Origin: Cupriavidus basilensis
GTDB lineage: Bacteria; Pseudomonadota; Gammaproteobacteria; Burkholderiales; Burkholderiaceae
Assembly (NCBI RefSeq): GCF_008801925.2
Contig: NZ_CP062804.1
Coordinates: 2,976,001-3,040,000, forward strand
Direction of reading: 5' to 3'
DNA length: 64,000 bases
This document shows positions 51,452-60,399 of this stretch, piece after piece. The number at the start of each line of letters is the position of its first letter. The first letter of the stretch is position 1. The position numbers were made by a program, and so were the translations under genes. The notes beneath the pieces were generated by a model that saw only the letters and a list, made by a program, of their open reading frames with translations, made no database searches and was not told the DNA's origin.

Positions 51452-52195
51452 TCAGAATTCCTGCACGGTCGGGCGCAGCACAATCTCGTTGATGTCCACG
51501 TCGGCCGGCTGCTCGATGGCGTAGGCGATGGCGCGCGCCACCGAATCGGCCGGGATGGCTTGCTGATAGAACTCGCCCACCACCTTGGCGCTCTCCGCGT
51601 GGGAGCTGCCCAGCTTAAGTTCCGAATCGACCGCCCCCGGAGAAATCACCGTGGTGCGGATCGCGCCGCCGGTTTCATGCCGCAAGCCTTCGGAAATGGC
51701 GCGCACCGCGAACTTGGTGCCGCTGTACACCGTGCCGCCCGGGCTGAACACCTTGACGCCCGCGACCGAGGCAATATTGATGAAGTGCCCCGTGCCCTGC
51801 TTCTGGAACACCGGCAACGCGGCGGCGATGCCATACAGCACGCCCTTGATGTTGATGTCGATCATGCGCTCCCATTCCTCGACCTTGGCCTCGCTCAGGG
51901 GGGCGATGGCCATGAGGCCCGCGTTGTTGATCATGACGTCGATGCGGCCAAAGCTGGCCAAGGCCTTTTGCACCAGGGCCTCGACATCGGCGCGCCGGCT
52001 TACGTCGGCTACCACCACTTCCACCTTGCCGCCCTTGGCGCGGATCTCGGCCGCCAGGGTTGCCAGGCGGTCGCCGCGACGCGCGGCCAGCACCAGCGAG
52101 GCGCCCGCCGCGCCCAGGTGACGCGCGGTGGCTTCGCCCAGCCCGCTGCTGGCGCCGGTGATGACGATAACCTTGCTTGCGATGTTCGTGCTCAT
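51452..52195 (-). CDS. Short-chain dehydrogenase/reductase (YdfG-like SDR)
   Basis: A 247-residue classical SDR. The cofactor loop is IVITGASSGLGEATARHLGA, and LAARRGDRL after the second strand favours NADP. VMINNAG, the Ser in INIASVAG and Tyr-x3-Lys in TVYSGTKFAVRAI form the catalytic set. ISPGAVDSEL follows. The C-terminal VDINEIVLRPTVQEF is typical of the NADP-dependent serine/3-hydroxy acid dehydrogenase (YdfG-like) branch. It is transcribed away from the LysR gene at 52391 on the same strand; cotranscription is unlikely because of the 195-bp gap. The substrate is uncertain. Confidence 0.93.
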   Translation of the reverse strand: MSTNIASKVIVITGASSGLGEATARHLGAAGASLVLAARRGDRLATLAAEIRAKGGKVEVVVADVSRRADVEALVQKALASFGRIDVMINNAGLMAIAPLSEAKVEEWERMIDINIKGVLYGIAAALPVFQKQGTGHFINIASVAGVKVFSPGGTVYSGTKFAVRAISEGLRHETGGAIRTTVISPGAVDSELKLGSSHAESAKVVGEFYQQAIPADSVARAIAYAIEQPADVDINEIVLRPTVQEF

Positions 52196-52390
52196 TGTTC
52201 ACTCCGGAAAACCGCAGGCGCGCTGCCTGCGGATGGGAGTGATTATCTGGGCGGCGACGATCCAGCAAAATGGAAACGTTTTGATTTCAGTATTCCATTT
52301 TTTGGAATTTATCGGCGAACAACTAACGGCTAACCCCGCCCGGCGGCAGGCATCCCACCGTCCACTCGTTCAAGCCGGCGGGAAGCGCGC

Positions 52391-53302
52391 TCAGCGCGCC
52401 GGCACGGCATCCTTGTCGCCGAAGTAAGCCACCAGCGCGTCGAACACCAGCCGGATGCGCATCGGCACCGGGCTACGGCGCGAGCGGTAGATGTACAAAC
52501 CCCACGGGGCGGGCGCGAAGCGCTCCAGCACGCTGACGAGGCGGCCCGAGCGCAGATGGGGCTGCGCGAGATAGTCAGGCAACTGACCGTAGGCGAGCCC
52601 GGAAAGAATCGCCTCCATTTCGGTCTCCGGGTCGTCGGTGAGAAACGCTGGCGCGCGCGGATTGAACTGCTCGCCCTGGGCGAAATACCACGGCCAGGCA
52701 CGACCGCTGCTGCGGTCGATCAGGCCTGTGGTGGGCAGCGCGGCAAGTTGGGCCAGGTCGGCCGGCTTGCCCACGCGCGCCACCAGTTCCGGCGTGCCCA
52801 CGACATGGAAGCCCACCCGCGTCGTCATGCGTGCCACCAGCCGCTGGTCGCGGAACATGCCGAGGCGCAGGCCGATATCGATCTCGTCGTCGACCACGTC
52901 GGCGACCTGGTCCGAGAGCCGGATGTCGAGCGTGATGCCCGGATGCGCCAGCGCTACCTCCCGCAGCGCCACCAGCAGATGCTGCCGCCCAAGCGTGCTC
53001 GGCGCGGTAATGCGCACGACGCCCTTGAGCTCCGTGTCCGAGCGGCTGGCCGGATGTGCGAACAGGCTGTCGACATCCACCAGCGCCGCGCGAGCGCGCT
53101 CGGCCAGGCGCTCGCCGGCGGCGGTGATGCGGATCTGGCGGGTGTTGCGGTGGAACAGCGGCTCGCCCACGGCTTCCTCAAGGTCCTTGACCGCGCGGGT
53201 GACGGTTTGCGGCGACGTGCCCAGCCGCGTCGCGGCTGCCTTGAACGAAGCCGATTCCGCTGCCGCGCAGAAGATCCTCAGCATTTCCAGCCGGTTGAGC
53301 AT
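52391..53302 (-). CDS. LysR family transcriptional regulator
   Basis: A 303-residue regulator. The winged helix-turn-helix lies in residues 1-60 (LEMLRIFCAAAESASFKAAA, TRLGTSPQTVTRAVKDLEEA, VGEPLFHRNTRQIRITAAGE), and the effector domain starts near 88 (LKGVVRITAPSTLGRQHLLV, YFAQGEQFNPRAPAFLTDDP). This belongs to the CrgA/DmlR-like branch of LysR by the wording of its C-terminal lobe (GLYIYRSRRSPVPMRIRLVF). It is divergent from the nuclease gene and upstream of the SDR gene; either could be its target. Confidence 0.93.
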   Translation of the reverse strand: MLNRLEMLRIFCAAAESASFKAAATRLGTSPQTVTRAVKDLEEAVGEPLFHRNTRQIRITAAGERLAERARAALVDVDSLFAHPASRSDTELKGVVRITAPSTLGRQHLLVALREVALAHPGITLDIRLSDQVADVVDDEIDIGLRLGMFRDQRLVARMTTRVGFHVVGTPELVARVGKPADLAQLAALPTTGLIDRSSGRAWPWYFAQGEQFNPRAPAFLTDDPETEMEAILSGLAYGQLPDYLAQPHLRSGRLVSVLERFAPAPWGLYIYRSRRSPVPMRIRLVFDALVAYFGDKDAVPAR

Positions 53303-53606
53303 GGTGGTGTGCGCCGTGAAAAACGCAGGTGCGTGGGTGATGATGCAAAAGCGCGATTATAGGAGCCGCCGCGGCATTGAATGAGAACCGCCTCATTGCC
53401 GCCCTGGTCCATGTGGGTTGCACCTCGCTCGTTCCGCATCGCGCTTCTGTCTGGCAGAATGCCCGGCTCCCGCGCGCAGCCTCCGCCATCCTGCGCGACG
53501 GGGCAATGTCCTCTGACGGTTCTCGCTGGCTTTTTCGGGCTCTTTCGGGCCTTTGCCGGCTTTTGCCGTCTCATCAATCTGCAAGCTGTAAGGATTCCTT
53601 TCCCGC
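53303..53606. other. Intergenic region between LysR and nuclease genes
   Basis: No gene is seen. It holds a 6-bp inverted repeat, AATGAG at 53380-53385 and CTCATT at 53392-53397 with a 6-base centre, possibly a regulator site, and the 10-bp tandem repeat at 53531-53570. Confidence 0.6.
53531..53570. repeat. 10-bp degenerate tandem repeat, four units
   Basis: Units TTTTTCGGGC, TCTTTCGGGC, CTTTGCCGGC and TTTTGCCGTC lie end to end, 36 bp before the nuclease ATG. Confidence 0.7.
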
Positions 53607-54341
53607 ATGAAGACGTTTTTTTTCTCGGTGGCGCTGTGCCTGGCATCTGGCGTGGCGAGCGCTGCCGGTGGCTTTGCCCAATGTCCTCAATTCTTCGCGC
53701 AAAACGCGGCCCCCAAGGCACCGAGCTCGGCCGAGCTCAAGCTGCGCCCGCTTTGCTATGACGCCTTTGCAGTCATGCACTCGGGTCGCAGCAAGACCCC
53801 GCTGTACGTGGCCGAGCGCCTGTCGCGCGCGCAACTGATCGATGCCAGGGATGAGACGCGAACGAATCGCTTCTTTTCCGATGCGCGCCTGCCCCGCGCC
53901 GAGCGAGCGGAACTGGACGATTACAAGGGCAACGAAGGCATCGACCGCGGCCATATGTCGCCTGCCGCCGACCAGCCGACCGCGCAAGCCATGTCGCAAT
54001 CGTTCACGCTCGCCAACGTGGTGCCGCAATACAGCCAGAACAACCGCAAGGCATGGGCCTCCATCGAAAAGGCCACACGCAAGTACGCCATGCGCGCGGC
54101 CGGCGATGTCTATGTCATCACGGGTCCGGTCTTCGATGGCAACGTTCGCACCATCGGCAACGGCAAGGTCTGGGTCCCCACGTATCTCTACAAGCTCGTC
54201 TACGATCCGTCGACCAACCGTGCCTGGGCGCACTGGATCGAAAACTCCGACGCTGCCCGGCCGGGCAAGCCGATCTCCTATGGCGAGCTGGTCAAGCGCA
54301 CCGGCATCGAGTTCCTGCCTGGCGTTCAGCCGGCAAGCTGA
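53607..54341 (+). CDS. Secreted DNA/RNA non-specific endonuclease (NucA/EndA family)
   Basis: A 244-residue protein with a signal peptide (MKTFFFSVALCLASGVASAA). The catalytic motif is GIDRGHMSPAADQPT (the DRGH box with the general-base His), followed by SFTLANVVPQYSQNNRKAWA, where the Asn ligates the metal. YVITGPVFDGNVRTIGNGKV and VPTYLYKLVYDPSTNRAWAH belong to the core fold. It should cut DNA and RNA outside the cytoplasm for nutrient recovery or clearing of extracellular DNA. No immunity gene lies beside it, consistent with a secreted enzyme activated outside the cell. Confidence 0.96.
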   Translation: MKTFFFSVALCLASGVASAAGGFAQCPQFFAQNAAPKAPSSAELKLRPLCYDAFAVMHSGRSKTPLYVAERLSRAQLIDARDETRTNRFFSDARLPRAERAELDDYKGNEGIDRGHMSPAADQPTAQAMSQSFTLANVVPQYSQNNRKAWASIEKATRKYAMRAAGDVYVITGPVFDGNVRTIGNGKVWVPTYLYKLVYDPSTNRAWAHWIENSDAARPGKPISYGELVKRTGIEFLPGVQPAS

Positions 54342-54488
54342 CGAACCGGGCGCCCGCATGCTGCATGACGGGCGGTGTGACGGGCTGCGGCACGCCCGGC
54401 ACGTCTGCCCGGACAGTGGCACACTTGCGGTTTGCCGGATATCTGTCCTGCCGATCAACGTCACTGAGTGTCAATGGAGCAAGCAAGC

Positions 54489-55208
54489 ATGCCTAACCAC
54501 AGCAACAGCCAATGGATCCGCGTTGAAACCGAAGGTGGCGCCTTCGATGCCTACCTGGCCCTGCCGCCCACGGGCAAGGCGGCCAATGCACCGGGCATCG
54601 TGCTGGTGCAGGAAATCTTCGGCGTCAATGAACATATCCGCGCGGTAGCGGACCAGTATGCCCTCGACGGCTACGTGGTGCTGGCGCCGGACGTGTTCTG
54701 GCGCCTGGCGCCGCGCGTGGAGCTCGGCTATGCGGGCGCGGACATGGCGCGCGCGATGGAGTTGCGCCAGAAGGTGGATGTGGAACTGGCGGTGAAAGAC
54801 ATCGCCGCCACCGCCAAGGCGCTGCGCGGCCAGCTCGGCGCGGGTGCAAAGATTGCGGCAGTGGGCTACTGCTTCGGTGGCCTGATGGCCTACCTGAGCG
54901 CCGCGCGCGGCCTGGTCGATGCGGCGGTTCCTTACTATGGCGGCGGCATCCAGAACAATCTGCAGGAAGCCGCCAGTATCAAGGTGCCGGTCCAGTTCCA
55001 CTACGGCGCGCTCGATGCGCATATCCCGGCTGACGCCGTCGAGAAAGTGCGCGCGGCCGTGGCCGGCAATCGCCAGGCGGAAATCCACGTCTATGCGCAG
55101 GCCGATCACGGCTTCAACTGCTGGGCCCGCGGCTCGTATCATCAGCCGTCCGCCGCGCTGGCCCACGGCCGAGCCTTGACCTTCCTGGCCGGCGCGCTGT
55201 CCGCCTGA
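54489..55208 (+). CDS. Dienelactone hydrolase family protein
   Basis: A 239-residue alpha/beta hydrolase. The triad is the nucleophilic Cys in VGYCFGGLMAY, Asp in FHYGALDAHIP and His in AQADHGFNCWARGSY; Cys in place of Ser is the family trait. The Glu of VLVQEIFGVNEH near residue 35 is also typical. GGAG lies nine bases before ATG 54489, so this start is preferred over GTG 54468. Dienelactone hydrolase opens dienelactones in chlorocatechol breakdown; many relatives act on other esters or lactones. No chlorocatechol genes are nearby, so the specific role is open. Confidence 0.95.
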   Translation: MPNHSNSQWIRVETEGGAFDAYLALPPTGKAANAPGIVLVQEIFGVNEHIRAVADQYALDGYVVLAPDVFWRLAPRVELGYAGADMARAMELRQKVDVELAVKDIAATAKALRGQLGAGAKIAAVGYCFGGLMAYLSAARGLVDAAVPYYGGGIQNNLQEAASIKVPVQFHYGALDAHIPADAVEKVRAAVAGNRQAEIHVYAQADHGFNCWARGSYHQPSAALAHGRALTFLAGALSA

Positions 55209-55443
55209 GCCTCGCTTTATCTTCCCCTTGCGCCGGGCGTCCTGCCCGGCGTCTCCCGCCTTCCCCCTCGCCAGGGCGGCTTGCGCCTGTGCCGTCCCGC
55301 CCCTATGCTGGCCCCTCGAAGGCCAACGCCACAGCCATGGCATCGTGCTTGCGCCGGGAATGCAATGACGCGATCAAACCCTGCGGCATCGGCTCTCAAG
55401 ACTTGCTGGACCCAAAAACCATAGAACCATAACGGAGACCACC

Positions 55444-56985
55444 ATGCAGTCAGAGCAGCAGCGCGTCCTGCGCAATACCATCCCCGATGCCCTCGCCCGC
55501 GCGGTGCGGCGCAGCCCCGACAAGGTGGCGCTGCGCTTTGGCGAACGCAGCTGGACCTATCGCGAACTCGAGGCCGCGGCGGCCAGCGTGGGCGCCGCGC
55601 TGCAGCGGTGGGGCCTGCGCCCCGGCGACCGCGTGGCGGCGTTCGGCAAGAATTCGGATGCCTACGTGCTGCTGTGGCTGGGCTGCCTGCGTGCCGGGCT
55701 GATCCATGTGCCGGTGAATTTCTCGATGACGCGCGGCGAGGTCGAATACATCGTCGCTCAGTCCGGCGCCAGCGCGCTGTTCGCCGACCCGGCGCTGGCC
55801 GCGCACGTCGAAGGACTGCCTTGCCCGCTGCTTGGGAGCCTCCATGGCGGCGGCCAGCGCGACGTGCTGACGGCAGCCAAGGGCCCCGCCGGGGAGATCC
55901 TCGCCACCCTCGACGACGCCATGCCGGCGCAGATCCTCTACACCTCAGGCACCACGTCAGCGCCCAAGGGGGCAGTGCTGACGCATCGCGCCTTGCTGGC
56001 CGAATACATGAGCGCCATCGCCACGTGCGACATCAAGCCGGAGGATGACGCGCTGGCTGCGCTGCCGCTCTACCACTCCGCGCAGATGCATGTCTTCCTG
56101 ATGCCGCTGCTGCTGATGGGCGGCAGCATCCTGCTGGCGCAAAGCCCCGAGCCGGGCTTCTGCCTGCGCACGGTGCGCGAGGCTGGCATCACCAGCTTCT
56201 TTGCGCCACCCACCGTGTGGATTGCGCTGCTACGCCACGCGGACTTCGATCCGCGCCAACTGGTCTCGCTGACCAAGGCCTATTACGGTGCCTCGATCAT
56301 GCCGCTGCCGGTGCTGCTGGAGCTGCGCGAGCGCCTGCCCGCGCTGGGCTTTTTCAACTGCTACGGACAGAGCGAGATCGGCCCGCTGGCCACGGTACTC
56401 GGCCCCGAGGAGCACCGCGAGCGGCCCGCTTCGGCCGGGCGGCCCGTGCTGAATGTGGAAACCCGCATCGTCGACGAAAAGATGCAGGACGCCAGACCCG
56501 GCGAGCTGGGCGAGATCGTGCACCGCTCGCCACAGTTGCTCACCGAGTACTGGGACAAGCCGGAGCAGACCGCCGAGGCCTTCAGCGGCGGCTGGTTCCA
56601 CTCGGGCGACCTGGGCTATATGGACGAGGGCGGCTACCTGTATGTGGTGGACCGCATCAAGGACGTGATCAATTCCGGGGGCGTGCTGGTATCCAGCCGT
56701 GAAGTCGAGGAGTGCCTGTACCAGCATGAGGCTGTGGCGGAAGTCGCCGTCTTCGCGCTACCGCATCCCAAGTGGGTGGAGGCCGTGGCGGCTTGCGTGG
56801 TGCTCAAGCGCGAGGCGCGCGCCGAGGAGGAGGCGCTGCTTGCCCATGCCCGCGCCGCGCTGGCCCCGTACAAGGTGCCCAAGCGCATCGTGTTCGTGCC
56901 CGACCTGCCGCGCAACACCGCCGGCAAACTGCTCAAGCGGCAATTGCGCGAAGATTACGCGGACTTGTTCGGGGCGGGCGTGTAG
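55444..56985 (+). CDS. AMP-dependent acyl-CoA synthetase (long-chain fatty acid or aryl type)
   Basis: A 513-residue adenylating enzyme. The AMP-binding motif is ILYTSGTTSAPKGAVLTHRA, followed by ACFFNCYGQSE-type motif GFFNCYGQSEIGPLATVLGP, the hinge GWFHSGDLGYMDEGGYLYVV with DRIKDVINSGG, and the catalytic Lys near the C-terminus in PRNTAGKLLKRQL. It activates a carboxylic acid as acyl-AMP and then acyl-CoA. The acid cannot be told from sequence; fatty or aromatic acids are likely. It stands alone on its strand, 235 bp after the dienelactone hydrolase gene and convergent with the DJ-1-like gene. Confidence 0.94.
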   Translation: MQSEQQRVLRNTIPDALARAVRRSPDKVALRFGERSWTYRELEAAAASVGAALQRWGLRPGDRVAAFGKNSDAYVLLWLGCLRAGLIHVPVNFSMTRGEVEYIVAQSGASALFADPALAAHVEGLPCPLLGSLHGGGQRDVLTAAKGPAGEILATLDDAMPAQILYTSGTTSAPKGAVLTHRALLAEYMSAIATCDIKPEDDALAALPLYHSAQMHVFLMPLLLMGGSILLAQSPEPGFCLRTVREAGITSFFAPPTVWIALLRHADFDPRQLVSLTKAYYGASIMPLPVLLELRERLPALGFFNCYGQSEIGPLATVLGPEEHRERPASAGRPVLNVETRIVDEKMQDARPGELGEIVHRSPQLLTEYWDKPEQTAEAFSGGWFHSGDLGYMDEGGYLYVVDRIKDVINSGGVLVSSREVEECLYQHEAVAEVAVFALPHPKWVEAVAACVVLKREARAEEEALLAHARAALAPYKVPKRIVFVPDLPRNTAGKLLKRQLREDYADLFGAGV

Positions 56986-56995
56986 GCGAAGGCCA

Positions 56996-57676
56996 TCAAG
57001 ACTTCAGCAACGTCAGCAAGGCCTCGGCCGCTGCGGCCGACGAAGCAGGATTCTGTCCGGTCACGAGCCGCTGCGCCACCAGCGCGTAGCTCTGCCAGTC
57101 GGCCGCCTTGCTATAGTGGCCGCCCAGCCGCTTGAGTTCATCCTCGACCAGGAAGGGCACCACCTCGGTCAGCTGGACGGCGGCCTCCTCGGCATTGGAA
57201 AAGCCAGTCACTGCCTTGCCCCGCACCAGCGGCTCACCGTCCGGGCCACGCACGTGGCGCAGCACGCCGGGCGCGTGGCACACGGCACCAACCGGCTTGC
57301 CGGCGGCATACATGGTCTCGATCAGCGCAATGGAGGCGCGATCCTCGGCGAGGTCCCATAACGGGCCGTGGCCGCCTGGATAGAACACAGCGTCGTAGTC
57401 GCCACCCTTGACCTGCGCGAGCTTTAGCGTGCTGGCCAGGGCGGCCTGGGCCGCGGTGTCCTTGCGGAAGCGTTCGGTGGCTTCGGTCTGCGCATCGGGC
57501 GCGTCGCTCTTCGGGTCCAGCGGCGGCTGGCCGCCCTGGGGCGAGGCCAGCGTGATGTCGGCCCCGGCATCGCGGAACACATAGTAGGGCGAGGCAAACT
57601 CTTCGAGCCAGAAGCCGGTTTTCTTGCCGGTATTGCCCAACTGGTCATGCGAGGTCAGAACCATCAGGATCTTCAT
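56996..57676 (-). CDS. DJ-1/PfpI family protein (type 1 glutamine amidotransferase-like, Hsp31 type)
   Basis: A 226-residue protein. The nucleophile elbow has Cys in GAVCHAPGVLRHVRG, and FYPGGHGPLWDLAEDRASIA carries the acidic and glycine residues of the family. TGFSNAEEAAVQLTEVVPFL, then LVEDELKRLGGHYSKA, is typical of the Hsp31-like branch that includes chaperones, glyoxalase III and deglycases. No aminotransferase partner exists, so this is not a true amidotransferase. It likely protects against reactive aldehydes or stress. It is a single gene. Confidence 0.94.
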   Translation of the reverse strand: MKILMVLTSHDQLGNTGKKTGFWLEEFASPYYVFRDAGADITLASPQGGQPPLDPKSDAPDAQTEATERFRKDTAAQAALASTLKLAQVKGGDYDAVFYPGGHGPLWDLAEDRASIALIETMYAAGKPVGAVCHAPGVLRHVRGPDGEPLVRGKAVTGFSNAEEAAVQLTEVVPFLVEDELKRLGGHYSKAADWQSYALVAQRLVTGQNPASSAAAAEALLTLLKS

Positions 57677-57813
57677 GCTGTGCTCCTTGTTGTGGGATGA
57701 ACGGCGCCAGGCGGGAAAGCGGGTGCGCTATGCGCGGCCGCCTCTCCGCCCGGAAACCCTGACACCCTTAGACCATAGACCCTGGACAACAGAAGATCCG
57801 GGCAACCCCATCG

Positions 57814-58491
57814 TCAGTAAGGCATTGCCACGCCGTTCTGCACCTTCACCCGGTCGCCGTTGCGCAGGTTGTACGGCGTCGACTGGGTCAGCGTGAGGTA
57901 GCCGTTGTCGGTGGTGCGCACGCGGATGCGGTACGCGGGCGGCGCCGTGTTGGCGCGCTTCTCCACCTCGTTGCCGGCTACCGCGCCGACCACCGCGCCG
58001 CCGATGGTCGCCACCGTATTGCCGCGGCCGCCGCCCACCTGGTGGCCGAGCAGGCCGCCCACCATGCCGCCGATCAAAGTGCCGGCGACGCCGCCGCTAG
58101 CCGGCTGCCCCGGCAACATCTCGATGGATTCAACCTGGCCATAGCGCACGCCGTAGGCATCGTTGCCGTAGGCAGCTTGCGGCTGGCTCGCCTGGGGATA
58201 GCCGGCTTGCGGGTAACCCTGTTGCGGATAGCTCTCCTGTACCGGCGCCTGCGGGTAGCCCGATTGCGGGTAGTCGGCCTGCGGGTAAGCGGGCTGCTGG
58301 TAGCCCTGCTGCGGATAAGCCACGGGGTAAGCGCCACCCGCCTGCGTGCTGCTGCCATACGCGCCCGAATTGCCATAGGCCCCGTAGCCACCGTACCCGC
58401 CGCCATATGGCGCGCTCACGCAGCCGGCCAGGGCGCCCGCTGCAAGCAAGGCAAGCGCGGCGGTACGAAGGGGGAAAGAAGGGAAAGGCAT
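57814..58491 (-). CDS. Glycine-zipper lipoprotein (Rickettsia 17-kDa antigen-like)
   Basis: A 225-residue lipoprotein. The lipobox is LAAGALAGCVSAP. Residues 27-120 are Gly/Tyr/Pro/Gln-rich with repeated YPQ units (GYPQAPVQESYPQQGYPQAG). The C-terminal part has the glycine zipper GTLIGGMVGGLLGHQVGGG, then GRGNTVATIGGAVVGAVAGN, and a beta domain (YRIRVRTTDNGYLTLTQSTP, RNGDRVKVQNGVAMPY) as in 17-kDa-type outer-membrane lipoproteins and SlyB-like proteins. It should sit in the outer membrane and support envelope integrity. The YPQ repeats are unusually extended. Confidence 0.93.
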   Translation of the reverse strand: MPFPSFPLRTAALALLAAGALAGCVSAPYGGGYGGYGAYGNSGAYGSSTQAGGAYPVAYPQQGYQQPAYPQADYPQSGYPQAPVQESYPQQGYPQAGYPQASQPQAAYGNDAYGVRYGQVESIEMLPGQPASGGVAGTLIGGMVGGLLGHQVGGGRGNTVATIGGAVVGAVAGNEVEKRANTAPPAYRIRVRTTDNGYLTLTQSTPYNLRNGDRVKVQNGVAMPY

Positions 58492-58658
58492 CGGGAAAAC
58501 TCCTGCGGTAGCAACGCGAGTGGGAATGCGCGCGAGTCTAGGGCCGCAGGGGCGCCTCGGGTGTCACCGAGGCTTGTGATTGGTAACCGCCTGTAACGGG
58601 GAATGCCTGACGGGTTAAAAAAACGCCGTTGCCCGCTTCAGCAGCGCTTCACTGGCGC

Positions 58659-59111
58659 TCAGGCGCGCTCCGCGCCGTCGTCGTTGAAGGCAGTGAGGCG
58701 TGCTACGCGGAAGGTGCCGCGCAGCGACTCCAGCTCGCTCCGGTGCAGCATGGCCAGCCGGTTAAGGAAGCGCTCGCCCTTGGCCATCAGGTGGACCTCG
58801 ACAATGCGGCGGTCATCCGGGTTGGCCTTGCGCTTGACCAGCCCAGCCGCCTCGCAGCGATTGACCAGCGCGACCACGCCGTGCTGCTTGGCCTGCAAGC
58901 GCTCGGCAAGCTCGCCGATCGATGCCCAGTCCTTGCCGGCACAGCCGCGGATATGCAGCATCAGCAGGTATTGCTGCACGGTCAGCCCTTCGCTCTGGGC
59001 AGCATCTTCTGAAAACCGCAGGAAACGCCGCAGTTGGTAGCGAAAATCGGAAAGTGCCTCGAAATCCTGCTTGGCAAGCGGGGATTTGGATGCGGCAGGC
59101 TGGCGGGTCAT
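58659..59111 (-). CDS. MarR family transcriptional regulator
   Basis: A 150-residue protein. A winged helix-turn-helix (SEGLTVQQYLLMLHIRGCAG, WASIGELAERLQAKQHGVVA, LVNRCEAAGLVKRKANPDDR, RIVEVHLMAKGERFLNRLAM) covers residues 35-120. The wing motif NPDDRRIVEVHL is the family signature. The start at ATG 59111 lacks a clear ribosome site, and an open frame extends upstream. It may regulate itself or the lipoprotein gene downstream on the same strand (167-bp gap). The ligand is unknown. Confidence 0.93.
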   Translation of the reverse strand: MTRQPAASKSPLAKQDFEALSDFRYQLRRFLRFSEDAAQSEGLTVQQYLLMLHIRGCAGKDWASIGELAERLQAKQHGVVALVNRCEAAGLVKRKANPDDRRIVEVHLMAKGERFLNRLAMLHRSELESLRGTFRVARLTAFNDDGAERA

Positions 59112-59313
59112 AAGGGGCAGCGTCTGGGCGCTGGGGAACTTGGCTCGACGCCTATTATAGGGGCTGCCCCCGGCGGTCCCGCAGGCGTGCGGCAGTGTCA
59201 GGTTCCGGGGCCAGGCCAGGGTTTCGACCAGCGCTGGTGCGGGTATGGCAGAATCTGTGCATTCGCAGACACTCCTGACTGCAGACATCACACTTCCACC
59301 GGAACCGAAACCG

Positions 59314-59883
59314 ATGTTCTCGGAAATCGCCCTTTTCCTGCTCGATACCGTCTTCAGCTTGTTCGGCATGGCGCTGCTGCTGCGCCTGTGGATGCAATGG
59401 ACACGGCTGCCCACGCGCAACCCCGTCTCACAAGGCGTATTCCAGGTCACCGACTGGCTGGTGCGGCCCTTGCGCCGGTTCATCCCCGGCCTTGGCGGCA
59501 TCGACTGGGCCACCGTGATCGGTGCCTGGCTGACCGCCCTGGCGTTCCTGCTGCTGGTGCTGCTGGTCTCCGGCGCCGACCCGCTGGCCTACCTGCCGCT
59601 GATCCTGCTGATCGCCGTGCTCAATGTGCTGAAGTGGGGTATCAGCATGGTGATGTGGGTCACGCTGCTGATGGCGATTCTGTCGTGGGTCAACCCGCAC
59701 TCACCCGTCACGCCCGCCATCAACCACCTGACCGAGCCGCTGCTGCGCCCGATCCGCCGCGTGATTCCGCGCCTGGGCGGCTTCGATATCTCGCCGCTGG
59801 CGCTTTTCGTGATCGCGCAGATCCTGCTGATGATCATTGCCCGCCTTGGCGCGGGATTGTTCGGCGCGCGATTTGGCCTCTGA
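59314..59883 (+). CDS. YggT family integral membrane protein
   Basis: A 189-residue inner-membrane protein with two copies of the YggT unit. Copy one is IALFLLDTVFSLFGMALLLR with WMQWTRLPTRNPVSQGVFQV and DWLVRPLRRFIPGLGGIDWA; copy two has MVMWVTLLMAILSWVNPHSP, INHLTEPLLRPIRRVIPRLG and GGFDISPLALFVIAQILLMI. The family is linked to osmotic-stress tolerance and plastid or cell-division membrane proteins; its biochemical role is unsettled. The start at ATG 59314 was chosen because the hydrophobic part begins there. It is a single gene. Confidence 0.94.
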   Translation: MFSEIALFLLDTVFSLFGMALLLRLWMQWTRLPTRNPVSQGVFQVTDWLVRPLRRFIPGLGGIDWATVIGAWLTALAFLLLVLLVSGADPLAYLPLILLIAVLNVLKWGISMVMWVTLLMAILSWVNPHSPVTPAINHLTEPLLRPIRRVIPRLGGFDISPLALFVIAQILLMIIARLGAGLFGARFGL

Positions 59884-59930
59884 AGGCCTCTGAAGGCCTA
59901 CAAAGACCCCTGAAGGTCTTTGAAGGCCCC
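59881..59930. repeat. 10-bp degenerate tandem repeat after the YggT stop
   Basis: Units TGAAGGCCTC, TGAAGGCCTA, CAAAGACCCC, TGAAGGTCTT and TGAAGGCCCC lie end to end. The first unit contains the YggT stop codon. Confidence 0.75.
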
Positions 59931-59950
59931 TCCGGCAAGGGATGCCGATG

Positions 59951-59978
59951 AATGCCCCGGGCCCACACCCGGGGCATT
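59951..59978 (+). terminator. Hairpin after the YggT gene
   Basis: AATGCCCCGGG at 59951-59961 pairs perfectly with CCCGGGGCATT at 59968-59978 over a 6-base loop. T residues that follow are few. Confidence 0.65.
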
Positions 59979-60092
59979 GTTCATAGTGACGAACAGTGTT
60001 TTGGTGATTGACGCTTTTTCCTGGGCAGCTGTAGGCATACATTACGGCCAACGTGGAACACACCACGATATGCCCGAAGGAAGAAAAGCATC

Positions 60093-60371
60093 ATGAAGAC
60101 CCTCGCACAACCCCGCACCCTCGCCGTTTCCCTCCTCTGCGCCATCGGCCTGTCGATGGCCGCTGCCTCCGCGCACGCCAGCACGCCGGTTTCCGACCTG
60201 GCCCGCCTCGATGGCAGCATCGGCCGCACGGTCGACGCGTTCACCGACGGCGCCCGCAACGGCCCGCGCGACCCGTTCACCGACGGCGCCCGCAGCGGCC
60301 CGCGCGACCCCTACACCGACGGCGCCCGCGGCGTGAACGAGCCTCGCAGCAGCTTCAGCGACGGCGCCTGA
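60093..60371 (+). CDS. Small secreted protein with TDGAR tandem repeats
   Basis: A 92-residue precursor. A signal peptide (LAVSLLCAIGLSMAAASAHA) is followed by about 60 mature residues dominated by repeats: DAFTDGARNGPRD, PFTDGARSGPRD and PYTDGARGVNEPR, plus a last partial SFSDGA. Each unit has an aromatic residue, Thr-Asp-Gly-Ala-Arg and often Gly-Pro-Arg-Asp, so charges alternate regularly. No cysteine is present. I know of similar repeat proteins in Burkholderiales as uncharacterised or metal-linked, but I cannot name a function. A perfect hairpin at 60377-60394 follows the stop, then a 10-bp periodic tract. Confidence 0.88.
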   Translation: MKTLAQPRTLAVSLLCAIGLSMAAASAHASTPVSDLARLDGSIGRTVDAFTDGARNGPRDPFTDGARSGPRDPYTDGARGVNEPRSSFSDGA

Positions 60372-60399
60372 GCGCAACCTGGCATTCGCCAGGTATGGA

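Noticed and set aside
52292..52308. ATTCCA/TGGAAT inverted repeat as operator or terminator
   Set aside because: Only 6 bp per arm with an all-T loop in an AT-rich patch; too weak to separate from chance.
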